Shown: positions 26,871-33,977 of the stretch, in pieces
How positions within the stretch are numbered: the stretch's first letter is position 1
Layout of the letters: every line of letters starts with the position of its first letter
Assembly (NCBI RefSeq): GCF_029910235.1
Contig: NZ_CP112876.1
Location: 124,001 to 188,000 of the forward strand
Direction: 5' to 3'
DNA from: Pseudanabaena galeata CCNP1313
GTDB taxonomy: Bacteria > Cyanobacteriota > Cyanobacteriia > Pseudanabaenales > Pseudanabaenaceae
DNA: 64,000 nt
Position numbers and translations under genes: made by a program
Notes under the pieces: model-generated
The model's input: the letters and a program-made list of their open reading frames with translations, nothing else
What the model was told of the DNA's origin: nothing
Database searches by the model: none

Positions 26871-27572
26871 ATGCTGCAACTCGATCGCCAATATTTATCT
26901 AATAATCTCCCTGATAGTGACGAATTACCCGATTCAGACGATACTCCTGTGGATAACGAAGACCAGAATTATTTACCAAACCTCTTGTTATTTCTATTGG
27001 AATATATCTGGAAAGATCGCCATGATTGGTATTTTGGGGTCGATATGGGGATTTATCACACTACAGGCGCAAGCCCTAGAGTGCCAATTGTTCCTGATGG
27101 ATTTTTGAGTGTCGGCGTGGAACGGCGCAAGGCTGGCAAGTCTCGTAAAAGCTACGTGATGTGGGAAGAGAATAATATCGTACCGATTTTGACCATAGAA
27201 ATGGTGTCCCACACCTATGGTGATGAGTACGAGAAAAAGTTAGAGATTTATCGCCATCTTGGGGTGAAATATTACCTGATTTATAATCCCGAATTTTGTC
27301 GGCGTGATGGTCACTTGCCCTTAGAAATATATCAATTAATTGATGGTGATTATCAATTACAGCAATTACAGAACAGTAAACCATTTTGGATGCCAGAGAT
27401 CGGCTTGGGGATTGGGCGTTGCACTTTACCAACTGACCCCTATCAGCGTGAAGTTTTGACTTGGTTCGATCAAAATGGAGATCGCTATCTCACCAGTGAT
27501 GAAAGAGCATCGCAATCACAGCAACAAGTGGAAGCTTTACAGGCTAAGTTGCGATCGCTAGGCATTGAATAG
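26871..27572 (+). CDS. Uma2-family (DUF820) putative endonuclease inside the BREX locus
   Basis: 233 residues. It carries the Uma2 pattern: RVPIVPDGFLSVGVERR (PD), VPILTIEMVSHTYGDEYEKKLEIYRHLGVKYYLIYNP with the Glu and Lys of the nuclease core, and a C-terminal EVLTWFDQNGDRYL. The family is widespread in cyanobacteria and mobile elements. It sits between brxC and pglX in the operon direction, a place not occupied in canonical type 6 BREX, so it is a passenger or an accessory nuclease. Confidence 0.85.
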   Translation: MLQLDRQYLSNNLPDSDELPDSDDTPVDNEDQNYLPNLLLFLLEYIWKDRHDWYFGVDMGIYHTTGASPRVPIVPDGFLSVGVERRKAGKSRKSYVMWEENNIVPILTIEMVSHTYGDEYEKKLEIYRHLGVKYYLIYNPEFCRRDGHLPLEIYQLIDGDYQLQQLQNSKPFWMPEIGLGIGRCTLPTDPYQREVLTWFDQNGDRYLTSDERASQSQQQVEALQAKLRSLGIE

Positions 27573-27945
27573 ATAAAATAAATAAATAAATATGAGTGCG
27601 CGGCATCGCCGCACACTCTTTATAACTGAATTGTGAGCCAAATAAAGCGGCTCCCCTCGCCTTTTCTGAAATTGTGATCACCCTCAGTGACATCTTGCCG
27701 CCGACCCCGTAATTTTTATGTTTCGTAGGGGTAGAGCATTTGCGCCACAATTCCTGAGCTTTCCACCAACATCTCGATCCGCAAATGCTCTACCCTCTTC
27801 GCTATTGTGAGTTAGCTGTGATAGCGTTAAGTTTAGGGCAAAGCATTCCTATATTCAAAACCTAGTGAGATGCCTTAGATGGTTGCAGGAATGCTATGCC
27901 CCTACCAAATCAATACCGAATTAATATTGAGTCAAAATTCCATAA
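27573..27945. repeat. Intergenic stretch before pglX with three fold-back repeats
   Basis: The stretch contains a GAGTG.GCGGC-ATC-GCCGC.CACTC hairpin (27594-27618) and a 16-bp perfect inverted repeat GGGTAGAGCATTTGCG/CGCAAATGCTCTACCC (27729-27744, 27780-27795). It also holds an 84-bp element (27836-27919) with arms GGGCAAAGCATTCCT/AGGAATGCTATGCCC that recurs at 32930-33013. No gene is seen. Confidence 0.8.
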
Positions 27946-30900
27946 ATGACCTACCTCTCTCCTACAACTAAAGCTCAACTCTCCAAAACCATTCGCAATT
28001 TGCGCGATCGCCTGATTACTGACCTACACAACGCCGTTGAGTCCACATACTTGATGGGCGTAAACCTAGAACAGGTGCAGCTAGATGAGGAGCGTCATTG
28101 TAAGCGGGAGCGATTAGAGAAATATTTAGAAGAATTGGTGAAGGGGGATCTTGCGGTTTATAAGGGCAAGCAATCAGCGAAATTAAAGCAGGAATTGCGC
28201 GATCGCCATCGGCAGGATCTCGAAAAACTGGCGGCGGCGACTTGGCTGAATCGGTTGGCGGTGATTAAGAATTTAGAGGCGATGGGGTTGCTGAAGCCGA
28301 AATTGGTGACGGGGGGATGGCAGAGCGCCGCTTTTAAGGAATTTCGGGACTATGCACCAGAGTTTTTGCAAGAGGAAGATCAGGGCTATGGGTTATTGTT
28401 GCGCTTGGTGTTTGATGAACTGGCGATCGACTTGTCGGGTTTATTTGGGCGCGGCGGGTTGAATGGGTATATTGAGCTTATTCCCATGCCTGCGTTGACT
28501 TTGCGGTATTTAGTGGAAGAGCTAGACAAGGTTGAGGCGGATGCATGGCGCGATGATACGACTTTGGGCTGGATCTATCAATATTGGAATGATCCTGAAC
28601 GGGAAAGCATTGATCAAAAGATGAATGATGGCGGTAAGGTGGAGCCGCACGAAATCGCCAGTAAGACGCAGATGTTTACGGAGCGCTATATGGTGGAGTG
28701 GCTATTGCAAAATAGCTTGAATAATCAATGGCTGGATATTTGTGGGTTGAATGGTTGGATTGCTGAGGCGGTGAGCGATCGCACCTTAGAAAATCTCGAA
28801 GCGCGGCGGCAAGTTTGGCGGCAAAGGCGCGAGGCGGGGGAGGTGGCGCTAGATGAGTTGATGGCTATTGAGAATGAGCAAGAACAGCGTTGGAAGTATT
28901 GGGTGAAGCCACCCTCACCCCCAGCCCCTCTCCCATCAAGGGAGAGGGGAGAAAATTCTCTTACTCCCCCTTCTCCCTTAATGGGAGAAGGGGGCAGGGG
29001 GGATGAGGGTCTTCCTAACACCAAAGAATATTGGGAAATCCCCCCGCATCTCAAAGCCAAAATGGTCGAAGTGGCTCGACAGTTTCGCAAAGAACCGACT
29101 GCTAGTGAAAATTTACTATGGCAAGCTTTGCGTAGTCGCCAAATCGAAGGGCGTAAGTTCAGGAGACAGCAGCCCATCGGTGTATTTGTTGTTGATTTTT
29201 ATTGCGCTACGGAACGCTTGGTTATTGAAGTTGATGGTTTAATTCATGAGTCTCAACAAGAAAACGATCGCCAACGTCAAGAGCTACTGGAATCTTTAGG
29301 TCTTAGATTTGTGCGAGTGAGTAGTCAGCTTATTGAGGAAGATTTAGCCGAAGCTATCAATATTGTTCGTCAAGCGATTGTGAGTCCCTCATCCCCCCTG
29401 CCCCCTTCTCCCAGAACGGGAGAAGGGGGGGCAAGAGTAGAAAAGAAAGCAGATTTATCTGTTTCCTCTCTTGCTCCCCTCTCCCTCAATGGGAGAGGGG
29501 CTGGGGGTGAGGGTCTTTCCCTCCGCCACCTCAAACTGATCGATCCTGCCTGTGGGTCGGGGCATTTCCTTGTGATCGCTTTTGACTTGCTGTTTGCTTT
29601 TTATCAGGAAGAATCGCGGCATCGGGGTAAGGTTTGGACGGATGCGGAAATTGCCAATAGCATTTTAGAAAATAATCTCTATGGGATTGATATTGATGCG
29701 CGGGCGGTGCAGATGGCGGCGGCGGCGTTGTGGCTGAAGGCGAAGGGGCTTTGCAAGGATGCTGCGCCGAGGCAGATTAATTTGGTGGCGGCGAATTTGA
29801 ATTTGGCGAATTTGCCGAAGGATGATCCTGAGTTGTTGAATTTTTATGACGAGGTGCGATCGGCGACGGGGATTCCGCCGAAGTTGACGATGCAGATTGT
29901 GGAGGCGCTGAAGGGGGCGGATGTGTGGGGTAGTTTGCTGAAGGTGGATGGGGCGGTGACACAGGCGATCGCTGATTATGAAGCACAGATTAATCAACCT
30001 TTGCAGTTGTCGATTTTGCCCTCATCCCCCCTGCCCCCTTCTCCCAAGGAGGGAGAAGGGGGAGAAAGAAGTCTTGCTCCCCTCTCCCGTTCTGAGGCAC
30101 AAGGGAGAGAAGATTTATCTTCTCTTTCTCTTGCTCCCCTCTCCCGTTCTGGGAGAGGGGCTGGGGGTGAGGGCAAATTTAATGCTACTCAAGCTCAGTC
30201 AAGTATTTTGGAGGCGTTGGAGAGGTTTTTGCAGCAAAGGTCGCAGAGTGATGATCTGGGGGTGCGGTTGTGGGGTGAGCAGTTGGCGGCGGGGGTGAGG
30301 TTTGTGCGGATGGTGCGGGAGGGTCAGTATGATCTGGTGATTGGCAATCCGCCGTATCAGGGGACAAGTAAGATGGCGGATGCTGGTCATTTGTCGAAGC
30401 ATTACCCCAAGGGGAAGGCGGATCTCTATGCGGCGTTTTTGCAGCGTGGTTTGGAGTTGGCGAAGGATGGTGGGTTTTCGGCGTTGCTGACGATGCGAAA
30501 TTGGATGTTTATCAGTCAGTATTCGGCGATTCGGGAGTTTTTGATTGAGAGTTATGATTTGCGATTGTTAGGAGATTTAGAAACGGGTGCGTTTGAAGGA
30601 ATTTCTGGTCAAGTTGTATCGGTTTCTATGACAATTTTTCGAAAATCAAAACCTTCTGATCGATTAAGTATTGCAATTCAGCCAAAAACTTCACAAATTA
30701 GCGAATCTTCTCAACAAACACCAAATAAACGTGCGGCTTTATTGGCTCAAGTGGGAAGATATGAGTTCAAAACGCAAAATTTTAATGTCATCAAAGAAAA
30801 GCCTCTCATTTACTGGTGGGATGATGCCTTTCTCAAACGCTACGCCGAAACTCCGAAAATTGAAGAAGTTTCTCCAGGAAGAGCCGCGCAATCAACAGGA

Positions 30901-32811
30901 GATAATACAAGATTTGTTAGAAGTCCTTGGGAAAGTGAATTTATACAATTTAGTTTTTGTAAAGATTTATGGAAAGAATATCCTTCAAAAAATACATGGC
31001 ATCCATTTATTAATGGAGCTTCTGGATTAGCTTGGATTGAGCCTTTAAGATTTTTAGTGAACTGGAAATATAAGGCGTTAGAAATAAAGCTTCTAAAATC
31101 TACCCAGACAAATAGAGAGGCTTTTATTTTATCAAGCGAAAAATATTTTTATGGTAAAGGAATTGCTTTTGCAATGATTGGACAATCTTTTCTTTCTAGA
31201 ATACATAGATATCCGAGTATTTTAGGTAATAAAGGTTCTTCTATATATTCTGATAATCCATCAAGTCTAGTATGTTTGATGAATAGTCAGCTTGGCAAAC
31301 AAATTTTACAGTCACTAAATCCAGGTGTAGGTTTTGAAGTTGGAGATGTAAATCGTCTTCCGTTATTCCCCATAGAATCCGCAGACGAGATATTTAGAGA
31401 ACTTGAAAAAGCATTTAGCGAACATGAAGCAGGACGCGAGACATCCGTAGAATTTATTAGCCCCCGTCCTAGCCCTTGGCGCACCGCCCAAACATGGGCG
31501 CAAACCGCCGTAGACCGACCCGCAGGCACACCCCTCCCCCCCTACCATCCCGAATACGACCCACCCACCGCCCAAGACTTTATTTCCTACGCCGTGGGGT
31601 TAGCATTGGGGCGGTTTGGAAGACCCTCATCCCCCCAGCCCCCTTCTCCCAGAACGGGAGAAGGGGGAGCAAGAGAATTTGCTCCCCTCTCCCTCAATGG
31701 GAGAGGGGCTGGGGGTGAGGGTGGTAGCTTAAAATCACCCTCATCCCCCCAGCCCCCTTCTCCCAGAACGGGAGAAGGGGGAGAAGATTTATCTTCTAAA
31801 TCTCTTGCTCCCCTCTCCCTCAATGGGAGAGGGGCTGGGGGTGAGGGTCTTCCCATCCTCTACCTCTCCGCCTACAGCCAAGATCTCCCCGAAATCGGCG
31901 ATCGCCTTACCCACCCCGCCGCCGCCCCCATCCATCACGCATGGACAGAACATGGCTCCCAAATCACCAAAAAAACACTCCGCGAATGGTTGCGCCAAGA
32001 CTACTTCAAAGAAGACCACCTCAAACGCTACGACCAACGCCCGATCTACTTCCCCATCTCATCCACCAAAAAGAACTTTGTCGCCATCATCCCCATACAC
32101 CAATGGACAGACAACACCCTGCAAACCCTCCTCGCTGACCACCTCCTCCCCGACCAAAACCACCTCATCGGTGAAATCAACGACCTCATGGCAGCGCGTA
32201 ACCAACCTGACACAAAGGCAATCGCCACCGCCGAAAAACGCTATAGCGAACTATGCAAACTCCAAGAAGAACTGCAAGACTTGATCAACAAAGTCCAAGC
32301 GATCGCTGAACGTGGCGCACCACCAACAAAATCTAGCGATCCGCGCCGTGAAGTCGATGCCACCTTCAAAATGGATCTCGATGACGGCGTAATGATCAAC
32401 AGCGCCGCCCTCTGGACATTGCTCGAACCCCAATGGAACAAACCCAAAACATGGTGGTCAGAACTCAGCACCGCCCAAAACAAAAAAGACTATGACTGGG
32501 CGCACCTCGCAGCCCGCTATTTCCCCAGCCGCGTCGATGCCAAATGCCAAAAAGACCCATCCCTAGCCGTTGCCCACAGCGTCTTCTGGAAATATCACCC
32601 CGCCAAAGCCTACGAGTGGGAACTGCGTTTGCAAGATGAGATCGCCCCTGATTTTCATATCGCAGAACCAGATTCCCAATCTTTGCGCGATGCGTTTATC
32701 AGAGACAATCCTGAGCTAGTTTTAGACTTGCGACAAAAGGAACAAAAACGCAGGGATCGCAAAAAGAACAAAGAAGAAGATCAAATGGCGTTTGAATTGC
32801 AGGAAGAATAA
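27946..32811 (+). CDS. pglX: BREX methyltransferase PglX with in-frame repeat and DUF559 insertions
   Basis: 1621 residues, against about 1200 for typical PglX. PglX is the adenine-specific DNA methyltransferase that marks self DNA. The N-terminal helical domain (1-320) is followed by C-rich repeat peptide (about 322-355), a DUF559 nuclease-like domain (about 360-480), and a second repeat peptide (about 482-525). SAM motif I DPACGSGHF (about 533-541) comes next, a third repeat peptide (about 691-744), then motif IV NPPY (about 800). A target-recognition region follows, a fourth and fifth repeat (about 1226-1302), and the C-terminal domain. Every insertion keeps the frame. Core motifs are intact, so activity is plausible. 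Confidence 0.93.
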   Translation: MTYLSPTTKAQLSKTIRNLRDRLITDLHNAVESTYLMGVNLEQVQLDEERHCKRERLEKYLEELVKGDLAVYKGKQSAKLKQELRDRHRQDLEKLAAATWLNRLAVIKNLEAMGLLKPKLVTGGWQSAAFKEFRDYAPEFLQEEDQGYGLLLRLVFDELAIDLSGLFGRGGLNGYIELIPMPALTLRYLVEELDKVEADAWRDDTTLGWIYQYWNDPERESIDQKMNDGGKVEPHEIASKTQMFTERYMVEWLLQNSLNNQWLDICGLNGWIAEAVSDRTLENLEARRQVWRQRREAGEVALDELMAIENEQEQRWKYWVKPPSPPAPLPSRERGENSLTPPSPLMGEGGRGDEGLPNTKEYWEIPPHLKAKMVEVARQFRKEPTASENLLWQALRSRQIEGRKFRRQQPIGVFVVDFYCATERLVIEVDGLIHESQQENDRQRQELLESLGLRFVRVSSQLIEEDLAEAINIVRQAIVSPSSPLPPSPRTGEGGARVEKKADLSVSSLAPLSLNGRGAGGEGLSLRHLKLIDPACGSGHFLVIAFDLLFAFYQEESRHRGKVWTDAEIANSILENNLYGIDIDARAVQMAAAALWLKAKGLCKDAAPRQINLVAANLNLANLPKDDPELLNFYDEVRSATGIPPKLTMQIVEALKGADVWGSLLKVDGAVTQAIADYEAQINQPLQLSILPSSPLPPSPKEGEGGERSLAPLSRSEAQGREDLSSLSLAPLSRSGRGAGGEGKFNATQAQSSILEALERFLQQRSQSDDLGVRLWGEQLAAGVRFVRMVREGQYDLVIGNPPYQGTSKMADAGHLSKHYPKGKADLYAAFLQRGLELAKDGGFSALLTMRNWMFISQYSAIREFLIESYDLRLLGDLETGAFEGISGQVVSVSMTIFRKSKPSDRLSIAIQPKTSQISESSQQTPNKRAALLAQVGRYEFKTQNFNVIKEKPLIYWWDDAFLKRYAETPKIEEVSPGRAAQSTGDNTRFVRSPWESEFIQFSFCKDLWKEYPSKNTWHPFINGASGLAWIEPLRFLVNWKYKALEIKLLKSTQTNREAFILSSEKYFYGKGIAFAMIGQSFLSRIHRYPSILGNKGSSIYSDNPSSLVCLMNSQLGKQILQSLNPGVGFEVGDVNRLPLFPIESADEIFRELEKAFSEHEAGRETSVEFISPRPSPWRTAQTWAQTAVDRPAGTPLPPYHPEYDPPTAQDFISYAVGLALGRFGRPSSPQPPSPRTGEGGAREFAPLSLNGRGAGGEGGSLKSPSSPQPPSPRTGEGGEDLSSKSLAPLSLNGRGAGGEGLPILYLSAYSQDLPEIGDRLTHPAAAPIHHAWTEHGSQITKKTLREWLRQDYFKEDHLKRYDQRPIYFPISSTKKNFVAIIPIHQWTDNTLQTLLADHLLPDQNHLIGEINDLMAARNQPDTKAIATAEKRYSELCKLQEELQDLINKVQAIAERGAPPTKSSDPRREVDATFKMDLDDGVMINSAALWTLLEPQWNKPKTWWSELSTAQNKKDYDWAHLAARYFPSRVDAKCQKDPSLAVAHSVFWKYHPAKAYEWELRLQDEIAPDFHIAEPDSQSLRDAFIRDNPELVLDLRQKEQKRRDRKKNKEEDQMAFELQEE
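28910..29010. repeat. C-rich palindromic repeat inside pglX, copy 1
   Basis: It encodes proline-rich peptide (PPSPPAPLPSRERGE ... GEGGRGDEG). The nucleotide pattern CCCCAGCCCCTCTCCC ... GGGGGCAGGGGGGATGAGGG matches the intergenic repeats at 32812 and 36608. It forms the left boundary of the DUF559 segment. Confidence 0.88.
29011..29390 (+). other. DUF559 nuclease-like domain embedded in pglX
   Basis: About 120 codons encode a complete DUF559 domain: PTASENLLWQALRSRQIEG, KFRRQQPIGVFVVDFYC, LVIEVDGLIHE, LGLRFVRVSSQ. These hold the Asp and ExD residues of the Vsr-like fold. Stand-alone DUF559 proteins of this length and start (an N-terminal ArgRxLRkxxTxaE-like segment) are common in cyanobacteria. 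It is bounded on both sides by C-rich repeats and lies just before methyltransferase motif I. Confidence 0.85.
29391..29517. repeat. C-rich palindromic repeat inside pglX, copy 2
   Basis: It encodes SPLPPSPRTGEGG and LAPLSLNGRGAGGEG. It forms the right boundary of the DUF559 segment and is followed at once by LRHLKLIDPACGSG. Confidence 0.88.
30019..30174. repeat. C-rich palindromic repeat inside pglX, copy 3
   Basis: It encodes SPLPPSPKEGEGG, then two successive LAPLSR-type units. It is inserted between methyltransferase motifs I and IV, a loop that evidently tolerates about 50 extra residues. Confidence 0.88.
31624..31850. repeat. Two tandem C-rich palindromic repeats inside pglX, copies 4 and 5
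   Basis: Two consecutive units each encode SSPQPPSPRTGEGG and LAPLSLNGRGAGGEG. They are nearly identical, which suggests recent duplication. They lie in the C-terminal third of PglX. Confidence 0.88.
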
Positions 32812-33013
32812 ACCCTCACCCCCCAGCCCCCTCTCCCATTAAGGGCGAGGGGGGGTAAGACTATTTTCTGGTTCCCCTCTCCCATCTTGGGAGAGGGGCT
32901 AGGGGTGAGGGTCTTGCCAACATCCAAGAGGGCAAAGCATTCCTGTTTCAAAATGGTTGCCACAAGCCAAGATAGTCGCAGGAATGCTATGCCCCTACGC
33001 CTATCGATACCGA
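32812..33013. repeat. Repeats downstream of pglX: C-rich palindrome plus second copy of the 84-bp element
   Basis: A C-rich repeat (32812-32912) starts at the pglX stop. Then comes GGGCAAAGCATTCCT...AGGAATGCTATGCCCCTAC (32930-33013), a direct copy of the element at 27836-27919. The two direct copies flank pglX. Confidence 0.85.
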
Positions 33014-33481
33014 TTACAATTCCCAAAACTTGACGCTCAACAATGCATCGACATCGCGCTCAAATTGCCATGTTTTAGGAAATTGACAGCTAGGATAGCC
33101 ATCATCGACCCTGCGTAAAGCTGCCTGAAAACTGCGATCAAAGCGATCGCTAAAATAGCGGCGCAAACTTGGTGATTGTTCCAGTAGCAAGCTGAGTTCA
33201 TCCCTTTGCGTGAGAATCGTATTTTGCCAACCCTTAAAACAATCAGGCAGATTGACATAGCAGCGTTTGAGGATATGTTCTAGCAAAGTAATTAATCTGC
33301 TATCTAATTCTTTGCGATCGCGTCCTGCCAAACCCTCTAACTCCTCAATCAAATTTTCTACATCCAAATTCTCTAAATCACCCGCCTTTAACTGGGCGAT
33401 CGCTGTCTCTAACCACAAATGCAAATCGCGATCGTATATATCCTTGCTTATTGATTGTGGTGGTGAAATTGCTTGAGTCAT
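33014..33481 (-). CDS. DUF29-family protein
   Basis: 155 residues. The DUF29 pattern is clear: YDRDLHLWLETAIAQLKAGDLENLDVENLIEELEGLAGRDRKELDSRLITLLEHILK, then a segment with FKGWQNTILTQR and LSLLLEQSPSL near the middle. DUF29 proteins are multicopy in cyanobacteria and of unknown function. The gene is opposite to the BREX genes and lies between pglX and pglZ, so it interrupts the operon and was probably inserted with the surrounding repeats. Confidence 0.87.
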   Translation of the reverse strand: MTQAISPPQSISKDIYDRDLHLWLETAIAQLKAGDLENLDVENLIEELEGLAGRDRKELDSRLITLLEHILKRCYVNLPDCFKGWQNTILTQRDELSLLLEQSPSLRRYFSDRFDRSFQAALRRVDDGYPSCQFPKTWQFERDVDALLSVKFWEL

Positions 33482-33566
33482 TTACTTTTCTCCTGATAAC
33501 AAATGAATAAGCATGAATAAACTGTTACGATCATTTTGTCACAATACCAAACTATAGGGAGAAAAT

Positions 33567-33899
33567 ATGCTTGCGATCGCTCCTCAACCAATACCCCTAA
33601 AACTTGATGCTGATGGAGTTGTCCGTATTGGTGGCACTCGTGTCACCCTTGATACGATTATCTCTGTTTATCAACAGGGAGCCACTGCCGATGAAATTGC
33701 CTTTCGCTATCCTTCTCTAAAATTAGCCGATGTTTACGCTGCGATCGCTTACTACCTCAACCATCAGCACGAAGTTGAAACTTATCTGACTCAACGCCAG
33801 CAGCAAGCGAAAATTATTCAGCAAACAAATCAGGCAAGATTTAACCCTCAACATTTACGCGATCGCATTGCTGCCCGTCAGTCTACACAATCTGCTTAA
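33567..33899 (+). CDS. DUF433 antitoxin-like protein, no toxin partner
   Basis: 110 residues. LDADGVVRIGGTRVTLDTIISVYQQGATADEIAFRYPSLKLADVYAAIAYYLNHQ is a full DUF433 domain. The C-terminal tail is Gln/Arg-rich. Normally a DUF5615 gene follows directly; here the next 78 bp hold none and pglZ comes next. It may be an orphan antitoxin or a DNA-binding regulator of the downstream pglZ-brxD-brxHI segment. Confidence 0.83.
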   Translation: MLAIAPQPIPLKLDADGVVRIGGTRVTLDTIISVYQQGATADEIAFRYPSLKLADVYAAIAYYLNHQHEVETYLTQRQQQAKIIQQTNQARFNPQHLRDRIAARQSTQSA

Positions 33900-33977
33900 A
33901 ACACTCGCTGATATCGTCTTAATATTTGAATGTTGTCAGCCTGAAGACTTAGATGGGCAAATCTATTATTTACCGTT

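Noticed and set aside
26994-27432. Overlapping minus-strand frames opposite the Uma2 gene in BREX
   Set aside because: Shadows of a well-supported Uma2 frame; no own motif.
28725-29177. 150-codon minus-strand frame opposite pglX
   Set aside because: Antisense reading of the repeat and DUF559 segment. The palindromic repeat gives similar peptides on both strands.
31805-32284. 159-codon plus-strand frame inside pglX
   Set aside because: A shifted frame of pglX that is Ser/Thr/Pro-rich because of local codon bias; the pglX frame explains the region.
33900-33977. Possible missing DUF5615 toxin after the DUF433 gene
   Set aside because: Only 78 bp are available before pglZ and no PIN-like sequence is visible in any frame.
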